The notes under the pieces: model-generated | The model's input: the letters and a program-made list of their open reading frames with translations, nothing else | Told to the model about the DNA's origin: nothing | The model's database searches: none | Program-made: the position numbers and the translations under genes | In this document: positions 1 through 8,755 of the stretch, piece by piece | How the letters are laid out: the number at the start of each line of letters is the position of its first letter | How positions within the stretch are numbered: the stretch's first letter is position 1 | DNA from: Christensenella hongkongensis | GTDB taxonomy: Bacteria > Bacillota > Clostridia > Christensenellales > Christensenellaceae | DNA length: 64,000 bases | Reading direction: 5' to 3' | Assembly (NCBI RefSeq): GCF_000981035.1 | Contig: NZ_LAYJ01000112.1 | Span: forward strand, 184,520 to 248,519

Positions 1-54
1 AAGGAAAAAGGCGAAAGAATTGACGAACCAGAACAAACGGGAGGTTAGAACAAT

Positions 55-1542
55 ATGGCAGATCAGTATGTGCTGAAAATGAATCATATATCCAAACGGT
101 TCGGCGGGACGTATGCGCTAAAAGACGTCAGTATGAAATTTGAAAAGGGAAAAGTAAACGTGATCATGGGCGAGAACGGCGCAGGCAAATCGACTTTGAT
201 GCGGATTCTCGCCGGCGCGATCACCAAGGACGAGGGCACGATTGAGCTTGACGGAAAAGAGCTTAACGTAACAGGCCCTTCGGACGCGATCAAGGCCGGG
301 ATATCGATGATTTACCAGGAGTTGAACCTGGTTCCTTATATGAGCGTTGCAGAAAATGTTTTTGTGGGGCGGGAACTGGGCGATAAGGGCTTTGTGAATA
401 AGAGGCAACAGGAGCGCGTCAGCAACGAGCTTTTGCGAAACATCGGGGTGGAAATCGATTCATCTATCCTGATCAAGGATCTCACGATCGCAAAGCAGCA
501 GATGGTTGAAATTGCAAAATCAACGCTATCCGACTCCAAGGTGCTGATTATGGATGAGCCGACCTCTTCGCTTACAGAGCCTGAGGTAGAGCAGCTTTTT
601 GCCTGCATCCGCGGACTGGTGCAAAAGGGCGTTACCATCATTTATATCTCGCATAGAATGGAAGAAATTTTTGAGATCGGTGACAACATCACTGTTTTAA
701 GGGATGGAACGTATGTCGGGCAGTGGCCCATTGAAAAGCTCGATACCCAGACAGTAATCGAGCATATGGTGGGAAGGACGATTACAGAGATGTTCCCCAA
801 AGAAGACGTAGAGCTTGGAGACGTTGTACTGGAGGTGAAGGACCTTTGCAAAAAAGGACAGTTTGAAAACCTCAATTTCAAGCTGCGCAAAGGAGAAATA
901 CTCGGATTTTCAGGACTTGTCGGCGCAGGGCGTACAGAAATGGCAAATGTGCTTTTTGGCAAGGAGCGTCCGGACAGCGGGGAGATCATACTCAATGGAA
1001 AAAGCATTTCAATCAAATCCCCAAGCGATGCACTCGACCGGCACATGGGGTATGTGCCGGAGGACAGAAAACAATATGGCCTCAACCTTGCAGGGTCCAT
1101 CAAAGACAATATTGCGGTGACGCAATGGGACAGCATCTCTAAAATGGGCTTTGTCAATAAAAAGGAAGAAAATGAGCTGGGAGCGGCTATGGTTGAAAAA
1201 CTGGGCATCAAGATCGGTTCGCCCAACCATCCGGCAAGCAGTCTTTCAGGAGGCAATCAGCAAAAGATTGTGCTTGCCAAATGGGTGTCGCACGATCTCG
1301 ATATCCTGATTCTCGACGAGCCGACCAGAGGCGTTGACGTAGGAGCAAAGGCAGAAATTCATAAAATTGTTGTGGAATTTGCCAAAAAGGGTGTTGGAAT
1401 TATACTGATATCCTCAGAGCTTCCGGAGGTGATGGGCATGAGCGACCGTATTATCGTCATGCACGAAGGAAAGATCACAGGAGTTGTTTCGAGAGAAGAA
1501 GCAACGCAGCCGCTCATTATGTCATATGCGCACGGCGCGTAA
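55..1542 (+). CDS. Sugar ABC importer, duplicated ATP-binding subunit (RbsA/MglA type)
   Basis: A 495-residue cytoplasmic ATPase that should power uptake of a monosaccharide or polyol through the permease encoded next. It has two ABC cassettes in tandem, as in RbsA, MglA and XylG. The first Walker A motif GENGAGKST is at residues 39-47. The second half carries LSGGNQQK followed by ILDEPTRGVDVGAK. The N-terminal half has the degenerate signature DLTIAKQQMVEIAKS, normal for this family. The ATG at 55 sits 10 bases after CGGGAGG. The next gene begins 29 bases after the stop, so the two are probably co-transcribed. The substrate is not readable from the ATPase; the neighbouring glycyl radical enzyme and PfkB kinase suggest a sugar or anhydro-sugar. 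The family call is firm. Confidence 0.95.
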   Translation: MADQYVLKMNHISKRFGGTYALKDVSMKFEKGKVNVIMGENGAGKSTLMRILAGAITKDEGTIELDGKELNVTGPSDAIKAGISMIYQELNLVPYMSVAENVFVGRELGDKGFVNKRQQERVSNELLRNIGVEIDSSILIKDLTIAKQQMVEIAKSTLSDSKVLIMDEPTSSLTEPEVEQLFACIRGLVQKGVTIIYISHRMEEIFEIGDNITVLRDGTYVGQWPIEKLDTQTVIEHMVGRTITEMFPKEDVELGDVVLEVKDLCKKGQFENLNFKLRKGEILGFSGLVGAGRTEMANVLFGKERPDSGEIILNGKSISIKSPSDALDRHMGYVPEDRKQYGLNLAGSIKDNIAVTQWDSISKMGFVNKKEENELGAAMVEKLGIKIGSPNHPASSLSGGNQQKIVLAKWVSHDLDILILDEPTRGVDVGAKAEIHKIVVEFAKKGVGIILISSELPEVMGMSDRIIVMHEGKITGVVSREEATQPLIMSYAHGA

Positions 1543-1571
1543 AGCAGCAGAAACGATTGGAGGAAAATTTT

Positions 1572-2561
1572 ATGAATAAAACAATGAATTCGGGCGAGAT
1601 GCTCGGAAAGCAAAGCATTGGAAAAAAGATCACTTCTTTCCCGCAGTTCGGAATACTGGTTGTATTTATCGGACTGATCATAATTCTTTGCATCGCGTCG
1701 CCCGCATCCTTTATGACAGGAGATAATTTTATCAGCGTATTGCGGCAGGCCGCTGCACAAATGGTTGTGGCAATTGGAATGACATTTGTACTGATACTCG
1801 GCGGGATTGACCTTTCCGTAGGCTCTGTCGCAAACCTATGTGGCACGCTTTCCGCAGGTTTTATCGCCAAAGCGGGCATGGACATGGGGTTATCGATCGT
1901 GCTTGCGCTGCTCATAGGCCTCGGGCTTGGTATCGTAAACGGAATTGTGATCGCGAAGCTCAAAATACAGCCATTTATCACAACGCTTGCCATGATGAGC
2001 ACGGCAAAAGGGATTTCGCTTCTGTATTCCGGCGGGCTCCCAATTTCAGGGCTTCCGGTGGAATATATGAACATAGGCCGCGGTTATGTGGGCGTCGTGC
2101 CGATCTCAGTTATCATTATGATCGCAGTGATCGCGATTGCATGGATCGTGCTAGCAAAAACGAAATTTGGGCGCAGGGTTTACGCTGCGGGCGGTAACGA
2201 AGAATGCGCACGTCTTTCCGGCATCAAAGTAGACCGTGTGAAAATACAGGTATACGCGATCTGTGCGCTGACAGCAGCACTGACAGGTATCATTTACACC
2301 GCGCGGCTTGCATCAAGCCAGCCTACTATGGCGGATGGCCTTGAGCTCGACGCAATTTCTGCGGTATGCCTTGGAGGAACAAGCCTTTCCGGCGGACGCG
2401 GATACATCCTTGGCACGATACTGGGCGCATTGTTCCTTACGTTTCTCACCAACGGGCTTAACATTGTGGGCGTGTCCTCTTACTGGCAGCAGATTCTGAA
2501 GGGCGTTATCCTGGTGGTGGCGGTCGTGCTGTATTCCAAGACGGCAAAGAATAATTCTTAA
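1572..2561 (+). CDS. Sugar ABC importer, membrane permease subunit (RbsC type)
   Basis: A 329-residue hydrophobic permease of the RbsC/AraH/XylH family that forms the transmembrane channel of the importer. It has many hydrophobic segments and the conserved stretch LILGGIDLSVGS near residue 80. C-terminal landmarks are DAISAVCLGGTSLSGGRG and a SYWQQILKG motif. The ATG at 1572 is preferred over an in-frame TTG at 1557 because GGAGG at 1559-1563 is spaced correctly only for the ATG. It lies between the ATPase and the binding protein, the usual gene content of a ribose-type importer. Confidence 0.94.
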   Translation: MNKTMNSGEMLGKQSIGKKITSFPQFGILVVFIGLIIILCIASPASFMTGDNFISVLRQAAAQMVVAIGMTFVLILGGIDLSVGSVANLCGTLSAGFIAKAGMDMGLSIVLALLIGLGLGIVNGIVIAKLKIQPFITTLAMMSTAKGISLLYSGGLPISGLPVEYMNIGRGYVGVVPISVIIMIAVIAIAWIVLAKTKFGRRVYAAGGNEECARLSGIKVDRVKIQVYAICALTAALTGIIYTARLASSQPTMADGLELDAISAVCLGGTSLSGGRGYILGTILGALFLTFLTNGLNIVGVSSYWQQILKGVILVVAVVLYSKTAKNNS

Positions 2562-2633
2562 AGAAAATCATAACAAATTTTATAAAAGTTTCGGTAACAA
2601 CTATCGAAAAACAAAAAACAAGGAGGAAAAGAA

Positions 2634-3719
2634 ATGAAAAAAACAGTATTGATTGTGGTGTGTGTGATGCTTGCCGCAGCTCTGGTATTTTCCGGTTGTG
2701 CGGAAAACCAGCAGGGCGCCGCTTCCGCATCACAGCCTGGGGAAGCCGCCACGGAAGCTTCTGTAGACGCATCGCCAGATGCAGGGGAAACAACGGCGGC
2801 AGGCGGCAGCTATAAGATTGGCGTGAGCCTGATGGACTACAACATGCAGTTTTTCCAGGACATGCTGGCTGCAATGAAGGCAAAGGCCGCGGAGCTTGGC
2901 GTAGAGCTTGTAGACTTCGATTCACAGCAGGACGCTGCAAAACAGCTTAACGACGTTCAGGACATGGTAAATGCGCTGAAGGTGGATGCGATTATACTGA
3001 ATCCGGTTGATTCGGCTTCCATTGCTCCGGCAGTACTTGACGCAAACGACGCAAAAATTCCCGTATTCACGGTAGACGTTGCGGCGGAAGGCGGCGAGGT
3101 TGTATCGCATATCGCTTCAAGCAACGTTGAAATCGGTAAGAAAAACGCAGAAGAAGCGGTAAACTTCCTGAAAGAGAAGAATGGCGATGTAAAAGGCAAG
3201 GTTATTGTCGTAACATACGACCAGATTACGTCCATGAGGGACAGGAAGACAGGATGGACTGAAATTATGAGCCAGTATCCTGACGTGGAAATTATTGAAA
3301 AATCGCCGATTTCCATCACCTCTGAGGATACGATGACGTTGCTGGAAGACTCGCTTACTACTTACCCCGCAGGCGAGATCGACCTGATCTGTCCGCTCAA
3401 CAGCTCGAGTACGCTCGGCGTTATGGCGGCTGTGGAAACGGCAAACCGTGGCGGCGACCTCAAGATTATGGGCGTTGACGAGGACGAAGATATTATCGCG
3501 GCGATCAAAAAGGACGATGCGTTCGTAATCGGCACGGTTGTCCAGCAGCCGGTGCTGATTGGTACTACGGCTGTCCAGGCGGCATATGATTACCTGCAGG
3601 GAAAGACAGATATGGAAGCCAGCATCGCGACGGACGTTATGCTGGTTACCAAAGCTACCATGGCCGATTATGAAGACACTGTGAAAAAATCCACGGAATA
3701 TATCGCGGATTACAAGTAA
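2634..3719 (+). CDS. Sugar-binding lipoprotein of ABC importer (RbsB-like, PBP1 fold)
   Basis: A 361-residue periplasmic-binding-protein-like lipoprotein. It starts with a short basic and hydrophobic leader ending in the lipobox VFSGC, so Cys22 should be lipidated and anchor the protein outside the membrane. An Ala/Ser/Glu-rich linker (about residues 25-55) precedes the PBP1 domain, which begins YKIGVSLMDYNMQFFQ. Motifs such as AIILNPVDSASIAPA and FTVDVAAEGG are typical of ribose and other monosaccharide binders. It is the last gene of the transporter operon and is followed by a strong terminator. Ligand unknown. A weak stem-loop (TTTCGGTA paired with TATCGAAA) lies in the gap before it. Confidence 0.93.
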   Translation: MKKTVLIVVCVMLAAALVFSGCAENQQGAASASQPGEAATEASVDASPDAGETTAAGGSYKIGVSLMDYNMQFFQDMLAAMKAKAAELGVELVDFDSQQDAAKQLNDVQDMVNALKVDAIILNPVDSASIAPAVLDANDAKIPVFTVDVAAEGGEVVSHIASSNVEIGKKNAEEAVNFLKEKNGDVKGKVIVVTYDQITSMRDRKTGWTEIMSQYPDVEIIEKSPISITSEDTMTLLEDSLTTYPAGEIDLICPLNSSSTLGVMAAVETANRGGDLKIMGVDEDEDIIAAIKKDDAFVIGTVVQQPVLIGTTAVQAAYDYLQGKTDMEASIATDVMLVTKATMADYEDTVKKSTEYIADYK

Positions 3720-3763
3720 AGTATAATAAAAAACGGGTAAACAAAATCAATATCTAAAGTATA

Positions 3764-3793
3764 AAAACTCCGGCTTTTGCCGGAGTTTTTATT
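3764..3793 (+). terminator. Intrinsic terminator after first importer operon
   Basis: An 11-bp perfect stem (AAAACTCCGGC paired with GCCGGAGTTTT) with a TTTT loop and trailing T residues, 44 bases after the binding-protein stop. It separates the importer from the glycyl radical enzyme gene. Confidence 0.9.
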
Positions 3794-4061
3794 TGGGTAA
3801 AAAAGGAGCTGATATCACAAAAAAGTCAAAGACGAATCTTCTGAAGACGTGGCAGTCCGCGTTTTTTAAGGTGAGGAATCAGAAGGTTTAAAAAAACAGC
3901 GCAAGATTACCGCGTTTTTTTCGCAAGATAATGAAGGAAAAAAAGGCCGCTTTTTTGTAGGATAAAGACAGGAAAGAAAAAAACGGTTCACATAACAGAA
4001 TTACGGACTTCGGTCCGATTGAAAAGAATCAGTCATCATGAAGGAAAGGAGCTGGAATGAC
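3794..4061. other. Non-coding leader of the glycyl radical enzyme gene
   Basis: No gene is seen. The stretch is rich in A and T tracts; CCGC(G)TTTTTT-like segments recur near 3855, 3910 and 3949. A small stem with a TTCG tetraloop (CGGAC-TTCG-GTCCG, 4004-4017) lies 44 bases before the start codon. A promoter for the downstream operon should be here, because a strong terminator precedes it, but no convincing -35/-10 pair was found. Confidence 0.4.
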
Positions 4062-6503
4062 ATGACAAAGCTTGTATCGTTAAGCGCTCGCAAACAAATG
4101 GATATCACGCCGGACCACGTACTCGTGCCCGGCACACCGGCATACGAACGGGGGCAAAAGCTGAGGCATCAGGTAATCAGCGCGAAAAACTACCTGTGCA
4201 TCGAACGCGCAAGGCTCGTAACGCAGGTATATAAGGAATATGAAGGAGAAAACATTTTTTCCGTACGCGCGAAAGCGTTTGAAAAGCTGATGAAGGAAAT
4301 GACGATCTATATTCTGGGGCATGAGTTGATCGTTGGTCATCAGGCAGAAAAACAGCGTAGTGCACCGGTGTTTCCGGAATATGCCGTAGAGTGGATCAGG
4401 GAAGAGATCGATATTTTCGAAACGCGGGGACAGGATAAATTTATTGTGCCGCCGGAGGTCCGCCGGGAATTTATGGAAGAAATTTATCCTTTCTGGAAGG
4501 GAAAAACCTTTTCAGACAGGGTTATTTCTGAAATGCCGGAGGATGTGAAGCTGCTGAGGAAGGATGCGGTGCTTTACAGCACGGGCGTCCATGAAGAAGG
4601 CGGTCTCGGCCATGTGCTGCACGATTACAAGGTCGTGATCGAGCAGGGCCTTAATGGTGTGAAAGAGCGCGTCAATTCGGAAATCGAAAAAATAAACGGC
4701 ACGGAGCCGGATGCAATCGATAAGCTGCACTTTTACCATGCGTGCATCAGTATGTGCGATTCGGTTATTGCATACGCACAGCGCTACAGCCGCCTTGCAA
4801 TGGAAATGGCAAAACAGGAAAAGGATGCGCAGCGCAAAAAAGAATTGATGGAGATATCGCGTATTTGTGCGCGGGTGCCGGAGTATCCTGCCGAGTCCTT
4901 TTACGAAGGGCTTCAGGCGGTCTGGTTTTTGCAGCTTGTCGTCCAGATTTATGACAATGCCGTTTCGATTACGCCGGGACGGTTTGACCAGTTTATGTAT
5001 CCGCTGTATGAGAAGGATATTATAGAAGGCATGATGGATAAGGTGCGCGCGCAGGAGCTTTTGGAAGCGTTCTGGATTAAATTTTCAGAACCGCTCAAAA
5101 TTTACCGCGCGGCGGACGCGGCGTCTCACGCAGGCTTTCCAATGGGGCAAAATCTTGTGGTGGGAGGACTCGGAAGGGACGGCAAGGACGCGACAAACGA
5201 CCTGAGCTTCCGCTGCCTTGAAGCGCACAGCCATATGCTGTTAAACCAGCCCAATTTTTCCGTTCGCGTGCACAACCAGTCCCCGCATACGCTTCTGTTG
5301 AAAACCGCAGAAGCAATGAAGCTTGGAAACGGTATGCCACAGCTTGCAAACGACGAGGTATATATTCCGGCGCTGATGAATGTGGGGGTGGAGCTGCACG
5401 AAGCGAGGGACTACGCGCCCGTGGGCTGCATCGAATGTTCGCCGCTCAATACATTCGGAAGGCTGAACGGAGGATACTTTAACCTCGCGAAGGTTTTTGA
5501 GCTTACCATATCGAACGGTATGTGCAATATCTGCAAAAAGCAGGTATCCGTTAAAACGGGCGCCCCGGAAAGCTTTCGGACATTTGAAGAATTCCTGGAG
5601 GCCTTTGACAGGCAGATGGAATATTGTGTGAACAACAATATCAAGTGGAATAATTACCTGGATTCTGTGAGCAAGGACAAGATGCCAGTACCGCTCACCT
5701 CCATACTGGTTGGCGATTGCATCGAAAATGGGAAGGACGTCACATGGGGCGGTATGCGCTACAACTGGTCGGCGCCCTATGGAATTGGCATTGCAAACGT
5801 AGGAAATTCCCTGATGGGAGTAAAAAAAGCTGTGTTTGAGGACAAGGTCTGCACGATGCAGGAAATGGCACAGGCCCTGGAAACCGATTTTGAAGGAAGG
5901 GAAGACCTGCGTCAATATTTGATCAACAAGGTACCGCATTATGGAAACGATATTCCAGAGGTGGACGAGCTTGCAAAGTTTGCCACGGACAGCTTTTTTG
6001 ACAAGCTGGAAGACCATAAAACCTATTATGGCGGGAAGTTTATCGGATCGCTGGTGCCGGTTTCCTCATTTGTAGCCTTTGGGCTGGAAACGGGCGCGAC
6101 TGCGGACGGAAGGCACGCGAAGGATCCGCTTGCGGATGGGATTTCGCCGGCGAATGGAACGGATCTTCATGGGCCGACTGCCGTGCTGAATTCCGTATGC
6201 GTGCTTGACCACCTGCGTGCGCCCAACGGCGTAATCTTTAATATGCGGCTGGATAAAGGACCGCTCGAAACACCTGACGGAATGGAAAAAATGATAGGTC
6301 TGATCAGGACATATATCGAGATGGGCGGCGGCCACATCCAGTTTAATATCGTCTCAGGGGATATGCTGCGCGAGGCGCAGAAAAATCCGGAGAAATACAA
6401 GGGGCTGGTGGTGCGTGTCGCAGGCTACAGCGCATTTTTCAACGAACTGTCGCATGAAGTGCAGGATGGCATCATCGGAAGGACCGAACATAAAATCAGC
6501 TAA
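4062..6503 (+). CDS. Glycyl radical enzyme of the YbiW/PflD (formate C-acetyltransferase-like) group
   Basis: An 813-residue glycyl radical enzyme. The C-terminal loop VRVAGYSAFF holds the Gly that carries the radical (Gly788) and ends RTEHKIS. The catalytic thiyl site reads VGCIECSPLN, with Cys456 and Glu458; the Cys-x-Glu pairing is that of dehydratase/lyase-type members, not of true pyruvate formate-lyase, which has adjacent cysteines. An in-frame ATG exists at 4038, but GGAAAGGAG at 4043-4051 fits the ATG at 4062. The activase gene follows. Overall wording (for example IIGRTEHKIS and GDDCIE-like segments) resembles E. coli YbiW and PflD, which from memory are reported to open 1,5-anhydrohexitol 6-phosphates. 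With a sugar importer and a PfkB kinase nearby, a phosphorylated sugar-like substrate is plausible but unproven; other eliminations remain possible. Confidence 0.9.
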   Translation: MTKLVSLSARKQMDITPDHVLVPGTPAYERGQKLRHQVISAKNYLCIERARLVTQVYKEYEGENIFSVRAKAFEKLMKEMTIYILGHELIVGHQAEKQRSAPVFPEYAVEWIREEIDIFETRGQDKFIVPPEVRREFMEEIYPFWKGKTFSDRVISEMPEDVKLLRKDAVLYSTGVHEEGGLGHVLHDYKVVIEQGLNGVKERVNSEIEKINGTEPDAIDKLHFYHACISMCDSVIAYAQRYSRLAMEMAKQEKDAQRKKELMEISRICARVPEYPAESFYEGLQAVWFLQLVVQIYDNAVSITPGRFDQFMYPLYEKDIIEGMMDKVRAQELLEAFWIKFSEPLKIYRAADAASHAGFPMGQNLVVGGLGRDGKDATNDLSFRCLEAHSHMLLNQPNFSVRVHNQSPHTLLLKTAEAMKLGNGMPQLANDEVYIPALMNVGVELHEARDYAPVGCIECSPLNTFGRLNGGYFNLAKVFELTISNGMCNICKKQVSVKTGAPESFRTFEEFLEAFDRQMEYCVNNNIKWNNYLDSVSKDKMPVPLTSILVGDCIENGKDVTWGGMRYNWSAPYGIGIANVGNSLMGVKKAVFEDKVCTMQEMAQALETDFEGREDLRQYLINKVPHYGNDIPEVDELAKFATDSFFDKLEDHKTYYGGKFIGSLVPVSSFVAFGLETGATADGRHAKDPLADGISPANGTDLHGPTAVLNSVCVLDHLRAPNGVIFNMRLDKGPLETPDGMEKMIGLIRTYIEMGGGHIQFNIVSGDMLREAQKNPEKYKGLVVRVAGYSAFFNELSHEVQDGIIGRTEHKIS

Positions 6504-6529
6504 CGGGAATAGTGCTTATGCCCTGCATT

Positions 6530-6554
6530 CTTCCCGGGGAACGGCCCCGGGAAG
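6530..6554. repeat. Perfect intercistronic inverted repeat between enzyme and activase
   Basis: CTTCCCGGGG (6530-6539), a five-base AACGG loop, then CCCCGGGAAG (6545-6554): a perfect GC-rich 10-bp stem. It has no T run after it, so it is not a canonical terminator. It may protect the upstream mRNA or lower activase expression relative to the enzyme. Confidence 0.75.
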
Positions 6555-6576
6555 GGTGTGCGGCGAATGGTAAGCG

Positions 6577-7479
6577 ATGAGAAGTAATGCTATGAAGCAG
6601 GGAACTATTTTTAACATACAACGCTACAGCCTCCATGATGGCCCTGGCATCAGGACGATCATTTTTCTGAAAGGCTGCCCTCTGAAGTGCGCATGGTGCT
6701 CAAATCCGGAATCACAGCCGCTGCGAAAGCAGGTGGTATTCAAACCGGATTTGTGCATCGGATGCGGCAAATGCTTTTCCTCGTGTCCAACCGGGGAACG
6801 GGGACGCGAGCCTTTTACGATATGCGATATCGCGTGCGGGAAATGTGTAAACATATGTCCCACGGAGGCCCTCGAGATGATCGGCGAAAAGGTAAGCGTA
6901 GAGCAGGTCATGCGCGAGGTGGAGAAAGACAGGAGCTTTTACCGTAAGTCCGGAGGGGGAATGACGCTTTCAGGCGGGGAACCGCTGATGCAGGGTGAGT
7001 TTGCTTTGGAGCTTATCCGCGCGGCAAAAAAAAGTGGGATTGATACGGCGATTGAAACGACGGGATATGCAAAATGGGAAGCGGCGGAGGAAATTTTTGG
7101 CGAGGTGGATCATATCCTTTATGATTTGAAGCATATGGACGACGGGCTGCACAAAAAATATACGGGAGTATCCAACCGCCTGATCCTCGAAAACCTGAAA
7201 AAGGTCGCGGCAAAGAGGAGCGATGCGCTTATCACACGCATACCGATCATTGGAATGGTCAATGCGGACGAACAAAACATGAAACGCTCGGCAGAGTTTT
7301 TGCAGGAGGCAGGCGTAAGGGAAGTGCATCTCCTGCCATATCACAAATACGGGGAAGGAAAATACCACAAGCTATACCGTGATTACGAGCTTCAGGCAAT
7401 CACACCGGAGGACGCGCAAATTGACAGCATCATAGAGTTGATGCGGGAATATGGGATTTCTGCCAAAAAAAGCGGATGA
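6577..7479 (+). CDS. Glycyl radical enzyme activating enzyme (radical SAM)
   Basis: A 300-residue radical SAM activase that should install the glycyl radical on the neighbouring enzyme using S-adenosylmethionine and a [4Fe-4S] cluster. The SAM cluster motif GCPLKCAWC gives Cys34, Cys38 and Cys41. A ferredoxin-like insert follows: C60-x2-C63-x2-C66-x3-C70, and a second set C83-x3-C87-x2-C90-x3-C94, whose first gap is one residue longer than the standard spacing. The glycine-rich SGGEPLMQ motif is near residue 130. An alternative start is the ATG at 6592; neither has an obvious ribosome site, so the start is uncertain by five residues. A stem-loop separates it from the enzyme gene. Confidence 0.93.
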   Translation: MRSNAMKQGTIFNIQRYSLHDGPGIRTIIFLKGCPLKCAWCSNPESQPLRKQVVFKPDLCIGCGKCFSSCPTGERGREPFTICDIACGKCVNICPTEALEMIGEKVSVEQVMREVEKDRSFYRKSGGGMTLSGGEPLMQGEFALELIRAAKKSGIDTAIETTGYAKWEAAEEIFGEVDHILYDLKHMDDGLHKKYTGVSNRLILENLKKVAAKRSDALITRIPIIGMVNADEQNMKRSAEFLQEAGVREVHLLPYHKYGEGKYHKLYRDYELQAITPEDAQIDSIIELMREYGISAKKSG

Positions 7480-7642
7480 CCTAATTTAATCCAACGGGAA
7501 ATATATTTATGGTAAAATAACATTGTAAAACGTATTAATTTTTAGTTTTTCGTCACGGCAGGGGCGCTCACTTCCCGCTGATATCGAAAAATTCAACCGT
7601 AATTCTGTAAACAACTGAATAGGATAGATGGGAACACACTTT

Positions 7643-7671
7643 TTTGCATAGCGTCCGTACCGGAATGCAAA
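7643..7671. promoter_or_regulatory. Candidate operator or hairpin upstream of AraC gene
   Basis: TTTGCAT and ATGCAAA arms flank an inner TCCG-TAC-CGGA inverted repeat with a four-base bulge. It lies 50 bases before the AraC start in a 241-base gene-free gap. It could be a regulator site or a leader hairpin; there is no further support. Confidence 0.3.
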
Positions 7672-7720
7672 TTGCGTGCGGATGGTTTTATGCCTGGATT
7701 TTATTTGACGAGGGGATAAG

Positions 7721-8713
7721 ATGGCCAATATAGTAAAAGATAAAAAATACGAATTGGTACAGCTCACGAGTGGCCTTGACGTTAAGGTGCACGTATCCCG
7801 CCTGATCAGCATGAACAAATCTAGATTTCACTGGCATAAGGAAATGGAGTTTCTGCTGGTTTTGGACGGCCCGGTGATCGTACATACAGAGGAAAAAAGC
7901 TTTACCCTGCAAACGGACGATATTTTTATCATCAATGCAAACGAGCTGCATTGTGTCCAGAAAACAAAAGCGGTCAACGAGGTTATGGTGATGCAAATAC
8001 CAAGGAGCTTTTGCAAGGTGTATTATCCGGAGATGCTTTCCTATAAGTTTTTGGATCGAAATATCGCGGCGGATGAAATGTCAAACCTGTACACCACATT
8101 GTATGGGTTTCTGGTGCGGATCATGACGAGCCTTCACCACAAAAAAGAGGGGTTCAGGCTGGAGGTGGTGGGGCTGTTAAACCTGCTGTTCCATACGTTG
8201 CTTACAAACACAAAATATGAAAAAATCAGCGAGGAGAAGAGGCTTTCCAACGACAGGAACCTCAAACGCATCAACCGGATTATCACGACTATCCAGGAAA
8301 ACTTTATTTACAAGCTCTCGCTCGCGGACCTTGCCGTACAGGAAGGGCTGGACATGTATTATTTGTCCCACTTCATCAAAAAATACCTGGGGCTTTCCTT
8401 CCAGCAATACGTCAACCGCCTGCGGCTTGATAAGGCTGTCGAGCTGCTTTTAAAAACGGATAAGAAGAAGATTGATATTTGTATGGAAAGCGGTTTTTCG
8501 GATTACAGGTACCTGTGCAAGGCGTTTTCTGAAGAGTATAAATGTACGCCCACGCAGTTTCGTGAACGGTATCAGGGAGAGATCGGCCCGCAAAACGATA
8601 TTGACATGACAAACGACCAATATATCATCATGGGAGATGAAAAATCATTTGAACGGTTTTTCGAATATTTGCAGGAAAAGCAGCTATATCAGCAGGTGAA
8701 GCTATATTTATAG
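7721..8713 (+). CDS. AraC-family transcriptional regulator with N-terminal cupin sensor
   Basis: A 330-residue regulator. The N-terminal half looks like a small beta-barrel sensor (FHWHKEMEFLLVLDG, then DDIFIINANELHCVQ), typical of sugar-responsive AraC proteins. The C-terminal double helix-turn-helix domain runs from about residue 185, with LADLAVQEGLDMYYLSHFIK and the second-helix signature DICMESGFSDYRYLCKAF. GAGGGG precedes the ATG at 7721. About 45 residues extend beyond the DNA-binding domain. It lies between the activase and the kinase and probably controls this cluster. It is clearly paralogous to the regulator at 20850-21770, so the two modules may share ancestry of control. Confidence 0.92.
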   Translation: MANIVKDKKYELVQLTSGLDVKVHVSRLISMNKSRFHWHKEMEFLLVLDGPVIVHTEEKSFTLQTDDIFIINANELHCVQKTKAVNEVMVMQIPRSFCKVYYPEMLSYKFLDRNIAADEMSNLYTTLYGFLVRIMTSLHHKKEGFRLEVVGLLNLLFHTLLTNTKYEKISEEKRLSNDRNLKRINRIITTIQENFIYKLSLADLAVQEGLDMYYLSHFIKKYLGLSFQQYVNRLRLDKAVELLLKTDKKKIDICMESGFSDYRYLCKAFSEEYKCTPTQFRERYQGEIGPQNDIDMTNDQYIIMGDEKSFERFFEYLQEKQLYQQVKLYL

Positions 8714-8755
8714 CAAAACCGGAACCGACTGAACAGAATAAGGAGAGAAACAAAG

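Noticed and set aside
642-1256. 204-codon minus-strand open frame inside the first ATPase gene
   Set aside because: It is antisense to a strongly supported gene, has low-complexity Ser/Pro-rich content and no ribosome site; it is a shadow frame.
5241-6017. 258-codon minus-strand open frame inside the glycyl radical enzyme gene
   Set aside because: It is entirely antisense to a conserved enzyme, resembles no family, and arises from codon bias.
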